Part shown: piece after piece, positions 51,381 through 60,800 of the stretch
How the letters are laid out: each line of letters starts with the position of its first letter
Position numbering within the stretch: the stretch's first letter is position 1
Assembly (NCBI RefSeq): GCF_000812565.1
Contig: NZ_JTAM01000054.1
Span: forward strand, 1 to 64,000
Reading direction: 5' to 3'
Origin: Flammeovirga sp. OC4
GTDB lineage: Bacteria; Bacteroidota; Bacteroidia; Cytophagales; Flammeovirgaceae
Length of the DNA stretch: 64,000 nt
Translations under genes and position numbers: made by a program
Notes under the pieces: generated by a model
What the model was told of the DNA's origin: nothing
Seen by the model: only the letters and a program-made list of their open reading frames with translations
The model's database searches: none

Positions 51381-51791
51381 CTAGCTTATTTCAATTGTTT
51401 TCTTTTCGGCAGGAGTATTTTTCGGGAGAACAACAGATAAAATCCCATCGTCATACGATGCGTTAATTCCTTCCACATTTATATTGTTAGGTAGCGAAAA
51501 TGATCTTTTGAAATCTTTACCTACAAATTCTCTCTTCAAATATTTAACTCCTTCTTGTTCTACTTCAGTATGTTTGTAAGTGACCACTAATTTATTTTGT
51601 TCTATAGCGATCTCTACATCTTCTTTCTTAATACCTGGAATGACAATCTCCACGGTAAAGCCTTCTGCATACTCTTTTACATTCATCGGAACTTGAGCAT
51701 CTAATGGGTTCACTGTATCTAATACATTCACAACGTCACTCATAAGTGATGAAATAAAAGTTGTTGGGTAATCTGTCAACGAATGTTTCAT
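51381..51791 (-). CDS. Small heat shock protein, Hsp20 family (copy 2)
   Basis: A 136-residue alpha-crystallin-domain chaperone. The domain runs from about 38 to 130 ('VNVKEYAEGF'-type start with 'VPMNVKEYAEGFTVEIVIPG' trimmed, and the A-x-x-x-G-I/V-L motif in 'ASYDDGILSVVLPK'). It ends with the I-x-I motif in 'KKTIEIS' that binds neighbouring subunits. It holds unfolded proteins for refolding during stress. It follows another hsp20 gene by 30 bases and was probably produced by an old duplication. Confidence 0.92.
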   Translation of the reverse strand: MKHSLTDYPTTFISSLMSDVVNVLDTVNPLDAQVPMNVKEYAEGFTVEIVIPGIKKEDVEIAIEQNKLVVTYKHTEVEQEGVKYLKREFVGKDFKRSFSLPNNINVEGINASYDDGILSVVLPKNTPAEKKTIEIS

Positions 51792-51821
51792 TTTTCTAAA
51801 TATGTTTTTGATTATGGTTAA

Positions 51822-52223
51822 TTATCTTACTTCAATTTTAACAGGCTTTTTCTCTTCACTTTTTGGTAAAGTTACTGTTAAAATACCTGCATCAAATTTA
51901 GCTTCTAAAACCTCAACTTTAATTAAATCAGTGATTCTAAATGCTTTCTCAAAATCACTCACTTGATACGCATTCACCAAGAATTTCTCTTCTACTTTAT
52001 TCTCTTCCTTAGGTTGCTTATAGTTAATATTCAATCTATTATTTTCAACATCGATTGAGAAAAACTCTTTTTTATAACCTGGAACTACTAATTCTAAATA
52101 AAATGCAGCTTCATCCTCCTTAATATTCACAGGCACAAATGATTGTCTACTTTTTTCAACTGCATTAATTACGTTTGAAACGAATGATCTTCTTGCTGAT
52201 GGTCTATAGGTTGTAATACTCAT
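51822..52223 (-). CDS. Small heat shock protein, Hsp20 family (copy 1)
   Basis: A 133-residue alpha-crystallin-domain protein: 'VPVNIKEDEAAFYLELVVPG' region beginning near residue 31, 'YQVSDFEKAFRITDL', the A-x-x-x-G-I-L motif in 'AKFDAGILTVTLPK', and the C-terminal 'VKIEV' for the I-x-I contact. It is first in the two-gene hsp20 operon. Upstream lie a candidate sigma-54-like promoter and TGTCA-type palindromes, so stress-dependent activation is likely (inference). Confidence 0.92.
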   Translation of the reverse strand: MSITTYRPSARRSFVSNVINAVEKSRQSFVPVNIKEDEAAFYLELVVPGYKKEFFSIDVENNRLNINYKQPKEENKVEEKFLVNAYQVSDFEKAFRITDLIKVEVLEAKFDAGILTVTLPKSEEKKPVKIEVR

Positions 52224-52275
52224 GATTTTATTATTTTAATTTTAAATTGAATATCAAATTTACAGTTTGCTTATA

Positions 52276-52292
52276 GACAAGAGGTGTACCAA
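52276..52292 (-). promoter_or_regulatory. Candidate sigma-54-type promoter of the hsp20 operon
   Basis: The minus strand reads TTGGTACACCTCTTGTC. The GG and the G of TTG are 10 bases apart, as in the -24/-12 promoter TTGGCACG-N4-TTGC. It departs from that consensus at the C of GGC, the G after CAC and the final C. Transcription would start near 52266, about 43 bases before the first hsp20 gene. Confidence 0.45.
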
Positions 52293-52303
52293 GTGAAAAA
52301 ATG

Positions 52304-52316
52304 TGTCATTATGACA
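52304..52316. promoter_or_regulatory. Palindrome TGTCATTATGACA in the hsp20/marR gap
   Basis: A perfect 13-base palindrome, just upstream of the -24-like element. Several further TGAC/GTCA half-sites lie within the next 70 bases. It may be the activator or repressor site of the hsp20 operon or of the marR gene. Confidence 0.5.
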
Positions 52317-52346
52317 TATTTGTTTGACGAAATATCATAATAAAAT

Positions 52347-52357
52347 GACAAATTGTC
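52347..52357. promoter_or_regulatory. Palindrome GACAAATTGTC in the hsp20/marR gap
   Basis: A perfect 11-base palindrome whose centre lies 42 bases from that of the TGTCATTATGACA site, i.e. four helix turns, which would suit two dimers on one face of the DNA. Confidence 0.45.
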
Positions 52358-52450
52358 TTTATTTAATTTATCAACATGACAAAACGAATAAAATAAAGTG
52401 GTCAAGCCTCTACTTAGGTGTGCCAATACTCAATAATAATTTTCGCTTTT

Positions 52451-52458
52451 TATTTTTG
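52451..52458 (+). promoter_or_regulatory. Candidate -7 box upstream of marR
   Basis: TATTTTTG fits TAnnTTTG, 66 bases before the marR ATG. No clear TTTG -33 box is present at the usual distance. Confidence 0.35.
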
Positions 52459-52523
52459 ATTAAACACAAACAATTAATTACATTACAGGACATTTAATTA
52501 CTTATCAATTCAAATTCATATCT

Positions 52524-53012
52524 ATGAGCACATTAATGAGCGAAGATGTTGAGAAAAGAAGACGTCTGACTAAAATCATAGCACAAGTATCTAGGTTAGG
52601 AAACTATACTTTGGGGCGTGCTTTTGAACGTGAAGGTTTACCTATTTCGAGAGAACAATGGGATGTGCTTGTAATGCTATGGGACAAAGATGGACGAGCT
52701 CAACAAGAGTTTGCTACATTCCTGTTAAAAAACAGAGCGAGTATCACTAGTTTGGTCGATAACATGGAGAAGAACAACTTGGTCACAAGAGTTCCTAATC
52801 CTAATGATAAAAGATCAAAGCTTATTTATCTAACAAGAAAAGCAAGAGACCTTAAGGAACAAGTAGTAGGAATTGCCGAAGATGCCATTCTTTCTATCAC
52901 TAAAGGAATTCCATTGGAAGAAGTGGAACAAGCAGCAGACCTACTAACAAAATGTTTAGAGAATATCATGGAATATGATGAAAGTATTCTTGAAGAACAA
53001 AAAGGAGAATAA
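52524..53012 (+). CDS. MarR-family transcription regulator
   Basis: A 162-residue winged-helix repressor: 'LPISREQWDVLVMLWDKDG', 'LLKNRASITSLVDNMEKNNL' (recognition helix), and the wing with the conserved Asp-x-Arg in 'PNPNDKRSKLIYLTRKA'. MarR proteins bind palindromes as dimers and often respond to phenolic or oxidant signals. It diverges from hsp20 across 300 bases that hold two palindromes, so it may control itself or hsp20 (inference). The L,D-transpeptidase gene follows by 57 bases. Confidence 0.92.
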   Translation: MSTLMSEDVEKRRRLTKIIAQVSRLGNYTLGRAFEREGLPISREQWDVLVMLWDKDGRAQQEFATFLLKNRASITSLVDNMEKNNLVTRVPNPNDKRSKLIYLTRKARDLKEQVVGIAEDAILSITKGIPLEEVEQAADLLTKCLENIMEYDESILEEQKGE

Positions 53013-53069
53013 AACTCCACAACCTAACTAAAACAAGCTCTTAAAAACTGAAAGGTTACTTTCAAAAAT

Positions 53070-54857
53070 ATGCAACAAACTAATACTCTTGTTTGTTGGC
53101 AAAAGTGTATTGGTTCAATAGTATTTTTTATCTCTATTCTATTTTCCAATACACTTTTTTCGCAACAGACACCCGATATAAAAACTGTTCTTCAATCACT
53201 CAATACCGGAAACCACTCCTATGGTATCAAAATCTTTTCTGACAGTTTAATGCCACTTATTTATGAGAAAAGAAACTACCAGCCCATTTGGACTTCCCAA
53301 AAAAATATTGAAGATCTTATATTCGTCATTAACGACAGTTACAATGACGGACTTACACCTGAGCATTATCATTTGAAAAAAATTATAGAACTCAAAAATA
53401 AACCTTCACTTACAGGAGAAGAAAGAGCACTCTATGATATTGTAATGACAGATGCCGGCATTCTTTTAAGCTCACATTTGATTTGGGGAAAAGTACAACC
53501 AGAAACAATTTCCTCTACTTGGAATTTTGACACCAAAGAATTTACAGAAGATCGAATCAACCTTTTCTTGGCTCCTATAGAAAAAGAAATGATTCTTGAA
53601 GCTACAGCAGCCATCAAACCTCACAACCTCCTTTATAATGGCCTAAAAACTTCACTGAGAAACTTCAGAGAAATTGAAGCCAACGGAGGATATGCTAAAC
53701 TTCATAAAATTGAAGCTATCGAATTAGGTGATAATAACCAATTCATTCCAGAGTTAAGAAAAAGGTTAGCCATTACAGGTAATTTAATTCCAATTGATTC
53801 CACGGTGCTTCAAGTTGATACAACTTTTAGATCTCAACAAGAAGGAATCGCTATTGTTAATGCTCCTTCTAGTCAACCGGTCATTGATACGGTCACATCG
53901 ATGATTCCATTTAATCCATCTCCCATTCTAGATTCTTCCTATGTTTCAATTCCTCTTTTAGACACTACATCTACAATCTATAATGAGAATTTAAAACAAT
54001 CTATCATTGCATTTCAAAAAATGTATGGATTAGAGCAAGACGGAAAAGTAGGAAAAGCGACCTTGAAAGCATTAAACGTTCCTATTCATAATAGAATAAA
54101 TACACTCAGGGTGAACCTCGAAAGAGCTCGATGGATTAATCATGAAGATGATGATAATTTCATCTTTGTCAACATCGCTGATTTTACCTTGTACCTTCAT
54201 AAAGGTGAACAATGGTATTATAAAACAAATGTAGTGGTTGGTAGACCTTATCATCAAACGCCTGTTTTCAAGGCTAAGATGAGTTATATTGATATTAACC
54301 CTACTTGGAATGTGCCTTATAGTATTGCAAGTAAGGAAATGCTCCCTAAACTCAAAAAAGATGCAGGTTATTTGAAAAGGCAGAATATGAAATTATACGA
54401 TAGATCCAACAATGAAATTGATCCGTATTCTGTAGATTGGAAATCTATCAAGCAGAAAAGCTTTCCTTACTATATTGTTCAAGGTTCAGGCCCTGGTAAT
54501 GCTTTAGGATATATCAAATTTATCTTCCCAAATAAGTATTCTATTTACCTTCATGACACACCTTCAAGGTATTTGTTCAAAAGGAATTCAAGGGCCTTTA
54601 GCCATGGTTGTATAAGAGTGCATGAACCTTTGAAACTTGGTGAACAACTCCTTAAAGAGCAAGGTTACACTTTAGAAAAAATTGAAGAAATTGTTAAAAC
54701 GGGCGAATTAAAAAGAGTGATTTTAATGGAAAGGCCTACAGTTTATTTGCTGTATTTTACAGCGATGTTAGGACCTGATGTAGCTGTACACTTTTATAAT
54801 GACATCTATTCCAGAGACAAAAGAGTATTGAAAGAACTTGACAAGTCACTTTATTAA
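53070..54857 (+). CDS. L,D-transpeptidase (YcbB/LdtD-like)
   Basis: A 595-residue exported enzyme. The N-terminus 'IGSIVFFISILFSNTLFSQQ' is a signal or anchor. The first ~240 residues form a scaffold domain, residues about 310-340 a peptidoglycan-binding repeat ('IIAFQKMYGLEQDGKVGKAT'), and 370-560 the YkuD catalytic domain with 'IYLHDTPSRYLF' and 'SHGCIRVHEP', where Cys514 is the nucleophile. It forms 3-3 cross-links in peptidoglycan or attaches proteins. It follows marR by 57 bases, so a shared transcript is possible. Confidence 0.92.
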   Translation: MQQTNTLVCWQKCIGSIVFFISILFSNTLFSQQTPDIKTVLQSLNTGNHSYGIKIFSDSLMPLIYEKRNYQPIWTSQKNIEDLIFVINDSYNDGLTPEHYHLKKIIELKNKPSLTGEERALYDIVMTDAGILLSSHLIWGKVQPETISSTWNFDTKEFTEDRINLFLAPIEKEMILEATAAIKPHNLLYNGLKTSLRNFREIEANGGYAKLHKIEAIELGDNNQFIPELRKRLAITGNLIPIDSTVLQVDTTFRSQQEGIAIVNAPSSQPVIDTVTSMIPFNPSPILDSSYVSIPLLDTTSTIYNENLKQSIIAFQKMYGLEQDGKVGKATLKALNVPIHNRINTLRVNLERARWINHEDDDNFIFVNIADFTLYLHKGEQWYYKTNVVVGRPYHQTPVFKAKMSYIDINPTWNVPYSIASKEMLPKLKKDAGYLKRQNMKLYDRSNNEIDPYSVDWKSIKQKSFPYYIVQGSGPGNALGYIKFIFPNKYSIYLHDTPSRYLFKRNSRAFSHGCIRVHEPLKLGEQLLKEQGYTLEKIEEIVKTGELKRVILMERPTVYLLYFTAMLGPDVAVHFYNDIYSRDKRVLKELDKSLY

Positions 54858-54902
54858 AGCGTAAACCCCTTCGAAATATTTAAAATCAAGGTAGAGTACT
54901 GT

Positions 54903-54944
54903 AAAAAATAAGGTCTAACATTATTTTTAATGTTAGACCTTATT
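54903..54944 (-). terminator. Terminator between L,D-transpeptidase and outer-membrane-type gene
   Basis: A perfect 16-base stem (54907-54922 with 54929-54944; AATAAGGTCTAACATT) and a 6-base loop. On the minus strand it is followed by six T, so it mainly ends the 54970-55785 transcript, but it can also act on the converging one. Confidence 0.9.
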
Positions 54945-54969
54945 GCGTTATAATATGTATATCAGCGTA

Positions 54970-55785
54970 CTACTTTCTCCCTCCAAAAAAGAACGTCAAG
55001 AACATTGCTGAATAAAAACTACGATTATCTGTTGATGCCATAATCTCAACCTCCTTAGTATAGATATCAGCCATAATTCCCGCCTCTATACCTGTAATAC
55101 TTCTTTTATTTACTCCAAATTCAAAAGAAAGTGAAGTTTTAAGTGCTAAACCTGCTATTACACTTGCTTGAGAAAGACTTTCAGCGAAAGATCCCGTACC
55201 TTCTATTCTTGTATAAAATTGATTGAATTGATCAAACGTCAATTGTTCAGTAACTAATTCTCCTTCATCATCCTTATATTTTAAGAGATAAGGTGTTATT
55301 AAACCAATAGAAGGACCTGCATTTACAATTACATTTACTTGGACTCCTTGTTTTCTTGCTTTCTTAAAAATGATCCATTCCTTACCAAACATCGGTCGGA
55401 TAGCATAGAGTCTGTTTCTCTTTCCATAAACAACCCCCTCACCAGTGAAAGTCTGTCTTCTTTGCTCTTTCGGGTGTTTGATATTCAAGAATTCGATACT
55501 TAACGAATGGTATTTTCTTTCGTTCTTAATTTCTCCAACTCTTCCTCTAGTGACTTTTGTTTTACCACTGTTTACTCCAAGTGACTCTTCAATTTTATGC
55601 TCATAAAAGAATTTCTTAGAAAAACGTACAGAGGCACCACCAATAGTTCCACCATAAGTATTCATCATAATACCTAGAGCCCATTCTTTTTCATAATATT
55701 CATCTTCCTCCTCTACTGGAAATTGAGCAAAAACAGATAACGGGGTAATACAGATAAATATTAAAGAGATGATTATATTCTTCAA
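54970..55785 (-). CDS. Exported, possibly outer-membrane beta-barrel protein, unknown
   Basis: A 271-residue protein with signal peptide ('KNIIISLIFICITPLSVFA', cleaved before QF). The mature part has amphipathic strands ('WALGIMMNTYGGTIGGASVRF', 'VNVIVNAGPSIGLITPYLL', 'ASVIAGLALKTSLSFEFG') and ends in 'FLTFFFGGRK', which fits a small outer-membrane barrel. I do not recognise the family. The start is TTG at 55785: a stop lies three codons upstream in frame, and TTG begins exactly at the signal peptide. Confidence 0.7.
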   Translation of the reverse strand: MKNIIISLIFICITPLSVFAQFPVEEEDEYYEKEWALGIMMNTYGGTIGGASVRFSKKFFYEHKIEESLGVNSGKTKVTRGRVGEIKNERKYHSLSIEFLNIKHPKEQRRQTFTGEGVVYGKRNRLYAIRPMFGKEWIIFKKARKQGVQVNVIVNAGPSIGLITPYLLKYKDDEGELVTEQLTFDQFNQFYTRIEGTGSFAESLSQASVIAGLALKTSLSFEFGVNKRSITGIEAGIMADIYTKEVEIMASTDNRSFYSAMFLTFFFGGRK

Positions 55786-56382
55786 GTCTAGCTAATTTAA
55801 TTTCGTTCAGATAAATAAGATAAGGGTTTACTATAGTAATTTACATTCTATAAGTGACTCCTACAAGTTAAGAGAGTAATGAAGACAGTACCTATCAAAA
55901 AAATATTCAGACAAGAACTGCTGCTTTAATCGTAAAGTAAAATCCAATTTATCTTTCACTTTACTAATCTTGTTAGAATATAACAAACTTAATCATAAAA
56001 GTAAATTTTTGTTAGCGTAATTGTTTTAAAAAATTGAGATCAAGGGCCTCTTTATCAGATCACACCTCATTTTTATGTACCTTATTTAAATCCAATACGA
56101 TTACTTCTAAAATTTTTCATTTAACGTTATCACAGTAGCTAAAAAAGTTGTAGTTTAGATTTGTATCAATTTGGCAAATAAAGAAATTTAATCAATTGTA
56201 CTTTTAGTAGTATTCCTGATAAAAATGTGGCTATTTATTATGGTTATATTTCTTTTGCTTGGGAATCATAGAATAAAAATTTTAATTTTGTTTCGCTCAG
56301 TTCAGACGTTTCTTTATTTACTCAATAAAAAAAGAATTGCCCATTAAAAAAGAGGCTCGACAAATTTTAATAAATATATAAT
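55786..56382. other. 597-base gap upstream of folA
   Basis: AT-rich, with no tRNA, rRNA or mobile element seen. It contains a possible 40-codon ORF on the plus strand (56225-56347), two plus-strand -7-like boxes (TAGATTTG at 56156-56163, TAATTTTG at 56283-56290) and no strong hairpin. Confidence 0.6.
56283..56290 (+). promoter_or_regulatory. Candidate -7 box upstream of folA
   Basis: TAATTTTG fits TAnnTTTG; TTTG at 56254-56257 lies 25 bases before it, a little farther than the usual 19-22. It is 93 bases before the folA start. Confidence 0.3.
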
Positions 56383-56880
56383 ATGAAAATATCCATCATT
56401 GTAGCAAAAGCTACTAATAATGTGATAGGAAAAGATAATCAGCTGATTTGGCATATTCCTGCTGATTTAAAATACTTTAAAAAAGTGACTTCTAACCATA
56501 CGGTAATTATGGGTAGAAAAACACATGAATCTATCGGTAAGTGTTTACCTAACAGAGTAAATATTGTCATTTCTAGGAATCCTGACTTTCAGACTTATGA
56601 CGGAGGCCAATTAACCAATAGTTTAGCTAATGCCATAGAAATGGCTAGAGAAAGAGGCGAACAAGAGGTATTTATTATCGGTGGTGGAAAAATTTATGAA
56701 GAGGCAATGAAAATTGCAGATAAGCTTTATATCACAGAAATACATGATCAATTTGTTGGTGACACTTTCTTCCCTGATATTTTACCTACTCAATGGTCAG
56801 AAATTTCAAGGTTTGAATACCCCAAAAATTTGACGTCTCCGTATGCTTATTCTTTTGTAAATTATATCCGTAATAAATAA
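56383..56880 (+). CDS. folA: Dihydrofolate reductase
   Basis: A 165-residue enzyme with 'NVIGKDNQLIWHIPADLKYF' (active-site Asp28), 'TVIMGRKTHESIGKCLPNR' and 'EVFIIGGGKIYEEAM'. It reduces dihydrofolate to tetrahydrofolate with NADPH and is the trimethoprim target. It is followed by prmA after 11 bases, so the two are likely an operon. Length is normal for bacterial FolA. Confidence 0.96.
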   Translation: MKISIIVAKATNNVIGKDNQLIWHIPADLKYFKKVTSNHTVIMGRKTHESIGKCLPNRVNIVISRNPDFQTYDGGQLTNSLANAIEMARERGEQEVFIIGGGKIYEEAMKIADKLYITEIHDQFVGDTFFPDILPTQWSEISRFEYPKNLTSPYAYSFVNYIRNK

Positions 56881-56891
56881 TAAAAAATTCC

Positions 56892-57710
56892 ATGAATTAC
56901 ATCGTCATTAAAGTGAAATGCAATGAAGAACTGAGTGAAGTGCTTCAAGCGGTATTGGGAAATGTTGGGTTTGATGCATTTCTTGAAAATGACCATGGTT
57001 TTGAAGCTTCCATAGAGAAGGGACTTTACAATGAAAATGAAGTCAAAGAAGCCTTAGCCTTCTTTGAAAAAGAGATAACTTACACAGTTGAAGAGCAAGA
57101 AAAGCAAAACTGGAATAAACTATGGGAAAGTCATTATGATCCCGTAGAAATAAGTGACGAACTTCAAATTAGAGCTTCTTTCCACCCTTCTAACCCTCAA
57201 TATAAATACGAGATTGTCATCACACCCAAAATGTCATTTGGTACTGGACATCATGCAACAACTACTTTGATGCTAAGAAACCAACTGACCATTGACCACA
57301 AAGGTAAAAATGTGGCTGACTTAGGATGTGGTACTGGAATTTTAGCGGTAATGGCTAAACTGCTAGAAGCAAAGCAAGTAGATGCTTGTGACATTGAGGA
57401 TTGGTCTTGTGAAAACGCTCTAGAAAATGCAGCTCTTAATAACGTGGATTTAAGAGTGACTGTAGGAACGGTACACGAAATGGAAAAGCTAGATGAATAC
57501 GAAATCGTGTTAGCTAATATCAATAGAAATGTATTATTGGAAGAAATGCCTACTTATCAAAAACTAATTACAAAAGGCGGGAAACTATTATTAAGTGGTT
57601 TTTACACAGAAGATCTTCCAATAATTACTGAAAAAGCAAATTCAGTAGGTCTTACTTACCTTTCACATTTAGAGAAAGATAATTGGGTAAGTGCCGTATT
57701 TGAGAATTAA
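56892..57710 (+). CDS. prmA: Ribosomal protein L11 methyltransferase
   Basis: A 272-residue SAM-dependent methyltransferase. The N-terminal substrate-binding domain covers about 1-90, then 'MSFGTGHHATTTLML' (the PrmA marker before motif I), motif I 'VADLGCGTGILAVMA', and 'IVLANINRNVLLEEMP' as motif IV. PrmA trimethylates lysines and the N-terminus of L11. It is read with folA and ends at a terminator. Confidence 0.94.
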   Translation: MNYIVIKVKCNEELSEVLQAVLGNVGFDAFLENDHGFEASIEKGLYNENEVKEALAFFEKEITYTVEEQEKQNWNKLWESHYDPVEISDELQIRASFHPSNPQYKYEIVITPKMSFGTGHHATTTLMLRNQLTIDHKGKNVADLGCGTGILAVMAKLLEAKQVDACDIEDWSCENALENAALNNVDLRVTVGTVHEMEKLDEYEIVLANINRNVLLEEMPTYQKLITKGGKLLLSGFYTEDLPIITEKANSVGLTYLSHLEKDNWVSAVFEN

Positions 57711-57749
57711 TACTTTTTGGAGTATTTTTTGCGAAACAAGCTTATTAGT

Positions 57750-57795
57750 AGGCTGTAATTGATCAAAAGTGTCTATTACAGCCTCTTTTATTTTT
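57750..57795 (+). terminator. Rho-independent terminator after prmA
   Basis: A perfect 10-base stem AGGCTGTAAT / ATTACAGCCT (57750-57759 with 57775-57784) and a T-rich tail CTTTTATTTTT. It lies 40 bases after the prmA stop and 20 bases before the start of the next, large gene. Confidence 0.85.
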
Positions 57796-57814
57796 AAATC
57801 CGTCTTTTGAACTT

Positions 57815-60800
57815 ATGTTTTCAAAGCTTCAATATAAATTACTACCTCTACTCTTCTTATTGAGTTTTTACTCTACAACGCTTTGGGCACAGTCTGAAAA
57901 TAATGCAAAATCAGATTCCCTAATCCAAAAATACTATCATCCCTTTACAGAATATGATAGCTTTTTAGTAGATCTCAATTTGTATTTACAGAAAGGTGTC
58001 CGATTAGGAAGTGATACCATTATGCTTGATTTTGAATCGCATTGGCAAAACAATGTAATTCAGGAAAATCAAAAGAAATGGATTTATAAAAGTACTAAGC
58101 GTATGCACAAAAACCGCATCACTTATAGAAAGCATGCGGCTTTGTACTACGGTTGTGTGATGGCATTTTTAGACTCAGCAGGTCATAATAATGGACAGTT
58201 TACGCGATTCTTAGAAATAGCAGATACTTGTCTTATTTCCTATAGCCCAAAGATTACCCATAACTTCTTCTATAAATCAAGACTATTTTTAGAGAAAAGA
58301 CTGATTGAAAAATCAAAATATACAACCATCAAGGTGAATGGTGGAGAGTATGAATTCACGCACGAATTGGCCGCTGAAGGTTATGTGAGTGATAATATGG
58401 TCATAGATATAAATACAGAAGCAACAAAGGAAACGCCTAAAGAAGATTGGTTCCAATCGGGTGAAGATGTAGCTCAAGAAGATACTTCTGGCTCCTCCGA
58501 ATGGGGAGACGACTCCTCTAGCGATGATAGTTCCTCATGGGAAGACAATGGAAGTGTAGATTGGGGTGATGATAGTGGAGGTGACGACTCATGGGACAGC
58601 GGCAGCATAGACTGGGGCGATGACAGTAGCAACAATTGGAGCTCTGATGACGGCACATCAGATTGGGGAGATTCATGGAATGGAGATGACAGCAATATCG
58701 AAGTTTATGATGAAGGAAGCAGTGACGGAAGAGACAATGGTGTGGAAGCTGATACGTATGCTTTCTCTGAAGATTGTAATGATCAAACTTCTGAAATTCA
58801 AGATTATGACCCTGGGATAACAGAAATGCCTCCATTAGAAGGACCAATGCTTCATATTTCTGAAGCTGATCTTCTTATTACTACCAAATTTGACACAGCG
58901 TTACTTGAACATACTGTAGGTACATTCTTATTCAAATCTGATACAATTGTTTGTCAGGGAGGACGTTTCTTCTGGGAAAATGTCAACTTCTCAAAAGATT
59001 CTGCTTGGTGCGAATTACCTCACTTTAGTTTTGATACAAGAGTAGCTTACATTGAAGCAGACCATGCAGAAATGTACTTTAGTCATTATTTAGATACGAT
59101 TGCTATTGGTGCATTTACGTACAAAAGTGGCCACTTCAACAAATTTCCTGAAAGGGCAATTTATCCTCAATTTATAAGCTATAACAACAATTTACATTGG
59201 AAAAACCTTCCTGAAGAAATTGAACTAAAGGGCGGATTTGCGATAAAAGGTATGCATACCGTTTCCAAAGCTATTTCTGGAGCACCTACTACTATCACCG
59301 TAAAAAATGATAGTGCTGCTCTTTTCACTTTGAGTTCTGACAAAGGTGTTAGGGTCAATGATGAAGGTAAAATGATACGAACGAAATCAAGTAAGGTAGA
59401 TATTTTTTATGCTGAAGATGACACTATTGAACATCCTTCAGTCAATACCTATCTCAGTATTGGAGATAGCACCAAAAAAGTGTATTTCCGTAAAACCACT
59501 GATATCTTTAGATTTAACCCTTTTACCTTAAGTGCCCAAGATGTAAATGTTTATGCTGACGCAATCGAATGGGATATCCAAGAAGACTCTTTAGATTTTA
59601 AAATTATAGGAGGGCAAAAGATCGTTCCTTTAATTGTTGAATCAGAAGATTTTTTCCACCCAGGATTTGTATCAAGAATTCAAGGAATGAAAAAATTTCA
59701 TCCGTTAATGATTCTTGTTAATCATTCGAGGTCACATAGACGTAAATGTTTTGATGCTGGAGCACTTGCCAAAGAACTTAATATCAACGACGAACAGTTT
59801 GATGAAAGTTTAAGATCAATGGCCATTGATGGACTTATTGATTACGATCCTTACTCGAGGATCGTAAAACTTAATGATAAAGCCTACAGGTATCTTGATC
59901 GATATTTTTATGCATCAAGTGAAAGAAGAAGAAGAGCAATGACTTCAAGGATGAATTTCGAAAGCTTAAGTGCAAGACAAGAGAAAGCACTTTATGACAG
60001 AGATTTTGATAATTTGAGTATTGCGGCTTTACTTCCTGAAGATGGAAGTGCCAATGCTACTCTTTCCTTAGATGATAGTTCTAAATTGATTCTCAAAAAA
60101 GTGCCTTACTTCCCTATCTCTGATTCACTCAATGTGTCTGTTACTCCGGATAGTGCCGGTTTAACGATCGCAAAAGAGCGACAACTTACATTTGGTGGAC
60201 AATTTATAGCAGGTACTTATATTTTCAGAGGTGATGAGTTCACTTTCGATTATGATAGTTTCCTAATACAACTAACGGAAGTGGATTCTATCAACTTTAT
60301 AGTAAAAGACAGCCTTACTGGTAAGTTAAAAGAAGCTCCAAACCCTCTAGTTGACTCAGGAGGTACACTTTATATTAATAAATCATTCAATAAAAGTGGC
60401 TTATTAAGTATTAATGGTTACCCTTCATTCAACGCCACATCAGATAGCTCTAGCAAAGGCGGAAAAATATATTACGACAGACCTACAATTTTAAATGGTG
60501 CCTATGACAAAAGAATTGTCTTTGAACTTGACACATTTACAGTTGACGCATCACAAGAACATAGTGACGTTGCTTTCAATGGTGTTTTAAATACAGGAGG
60601 AATATTCCCTTCATTCATAGACAGTGTGGTCATGGACCCCTCTACAGGTATTTTTGGTTTAAAAAGAAATACCAATCACAATGCCTCTTGGGGAAGTTCA
60701 AAAGGATGGCCTATTTATGTCAAAGAGAAAAAGACTGAATTCGGCCCTAGACTGTCTGGTAAAGGTCATTTTGATGGCGACTTTTCTTTGAGCCACAAAG

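Noticed and set aside
51381-52223. The two hsp20 genes as a very recent duplication
   Set aside because: Apart from the shared domain motifs the two proteins and their DNA are clearly different, so the duplication is old.
58518-58847. Minus-strand His/Leu-rich ORF
   Set aside because: It is the antisense of the WGDD-rich tract of the giant gene, which has low complexity and few stops in other frames.
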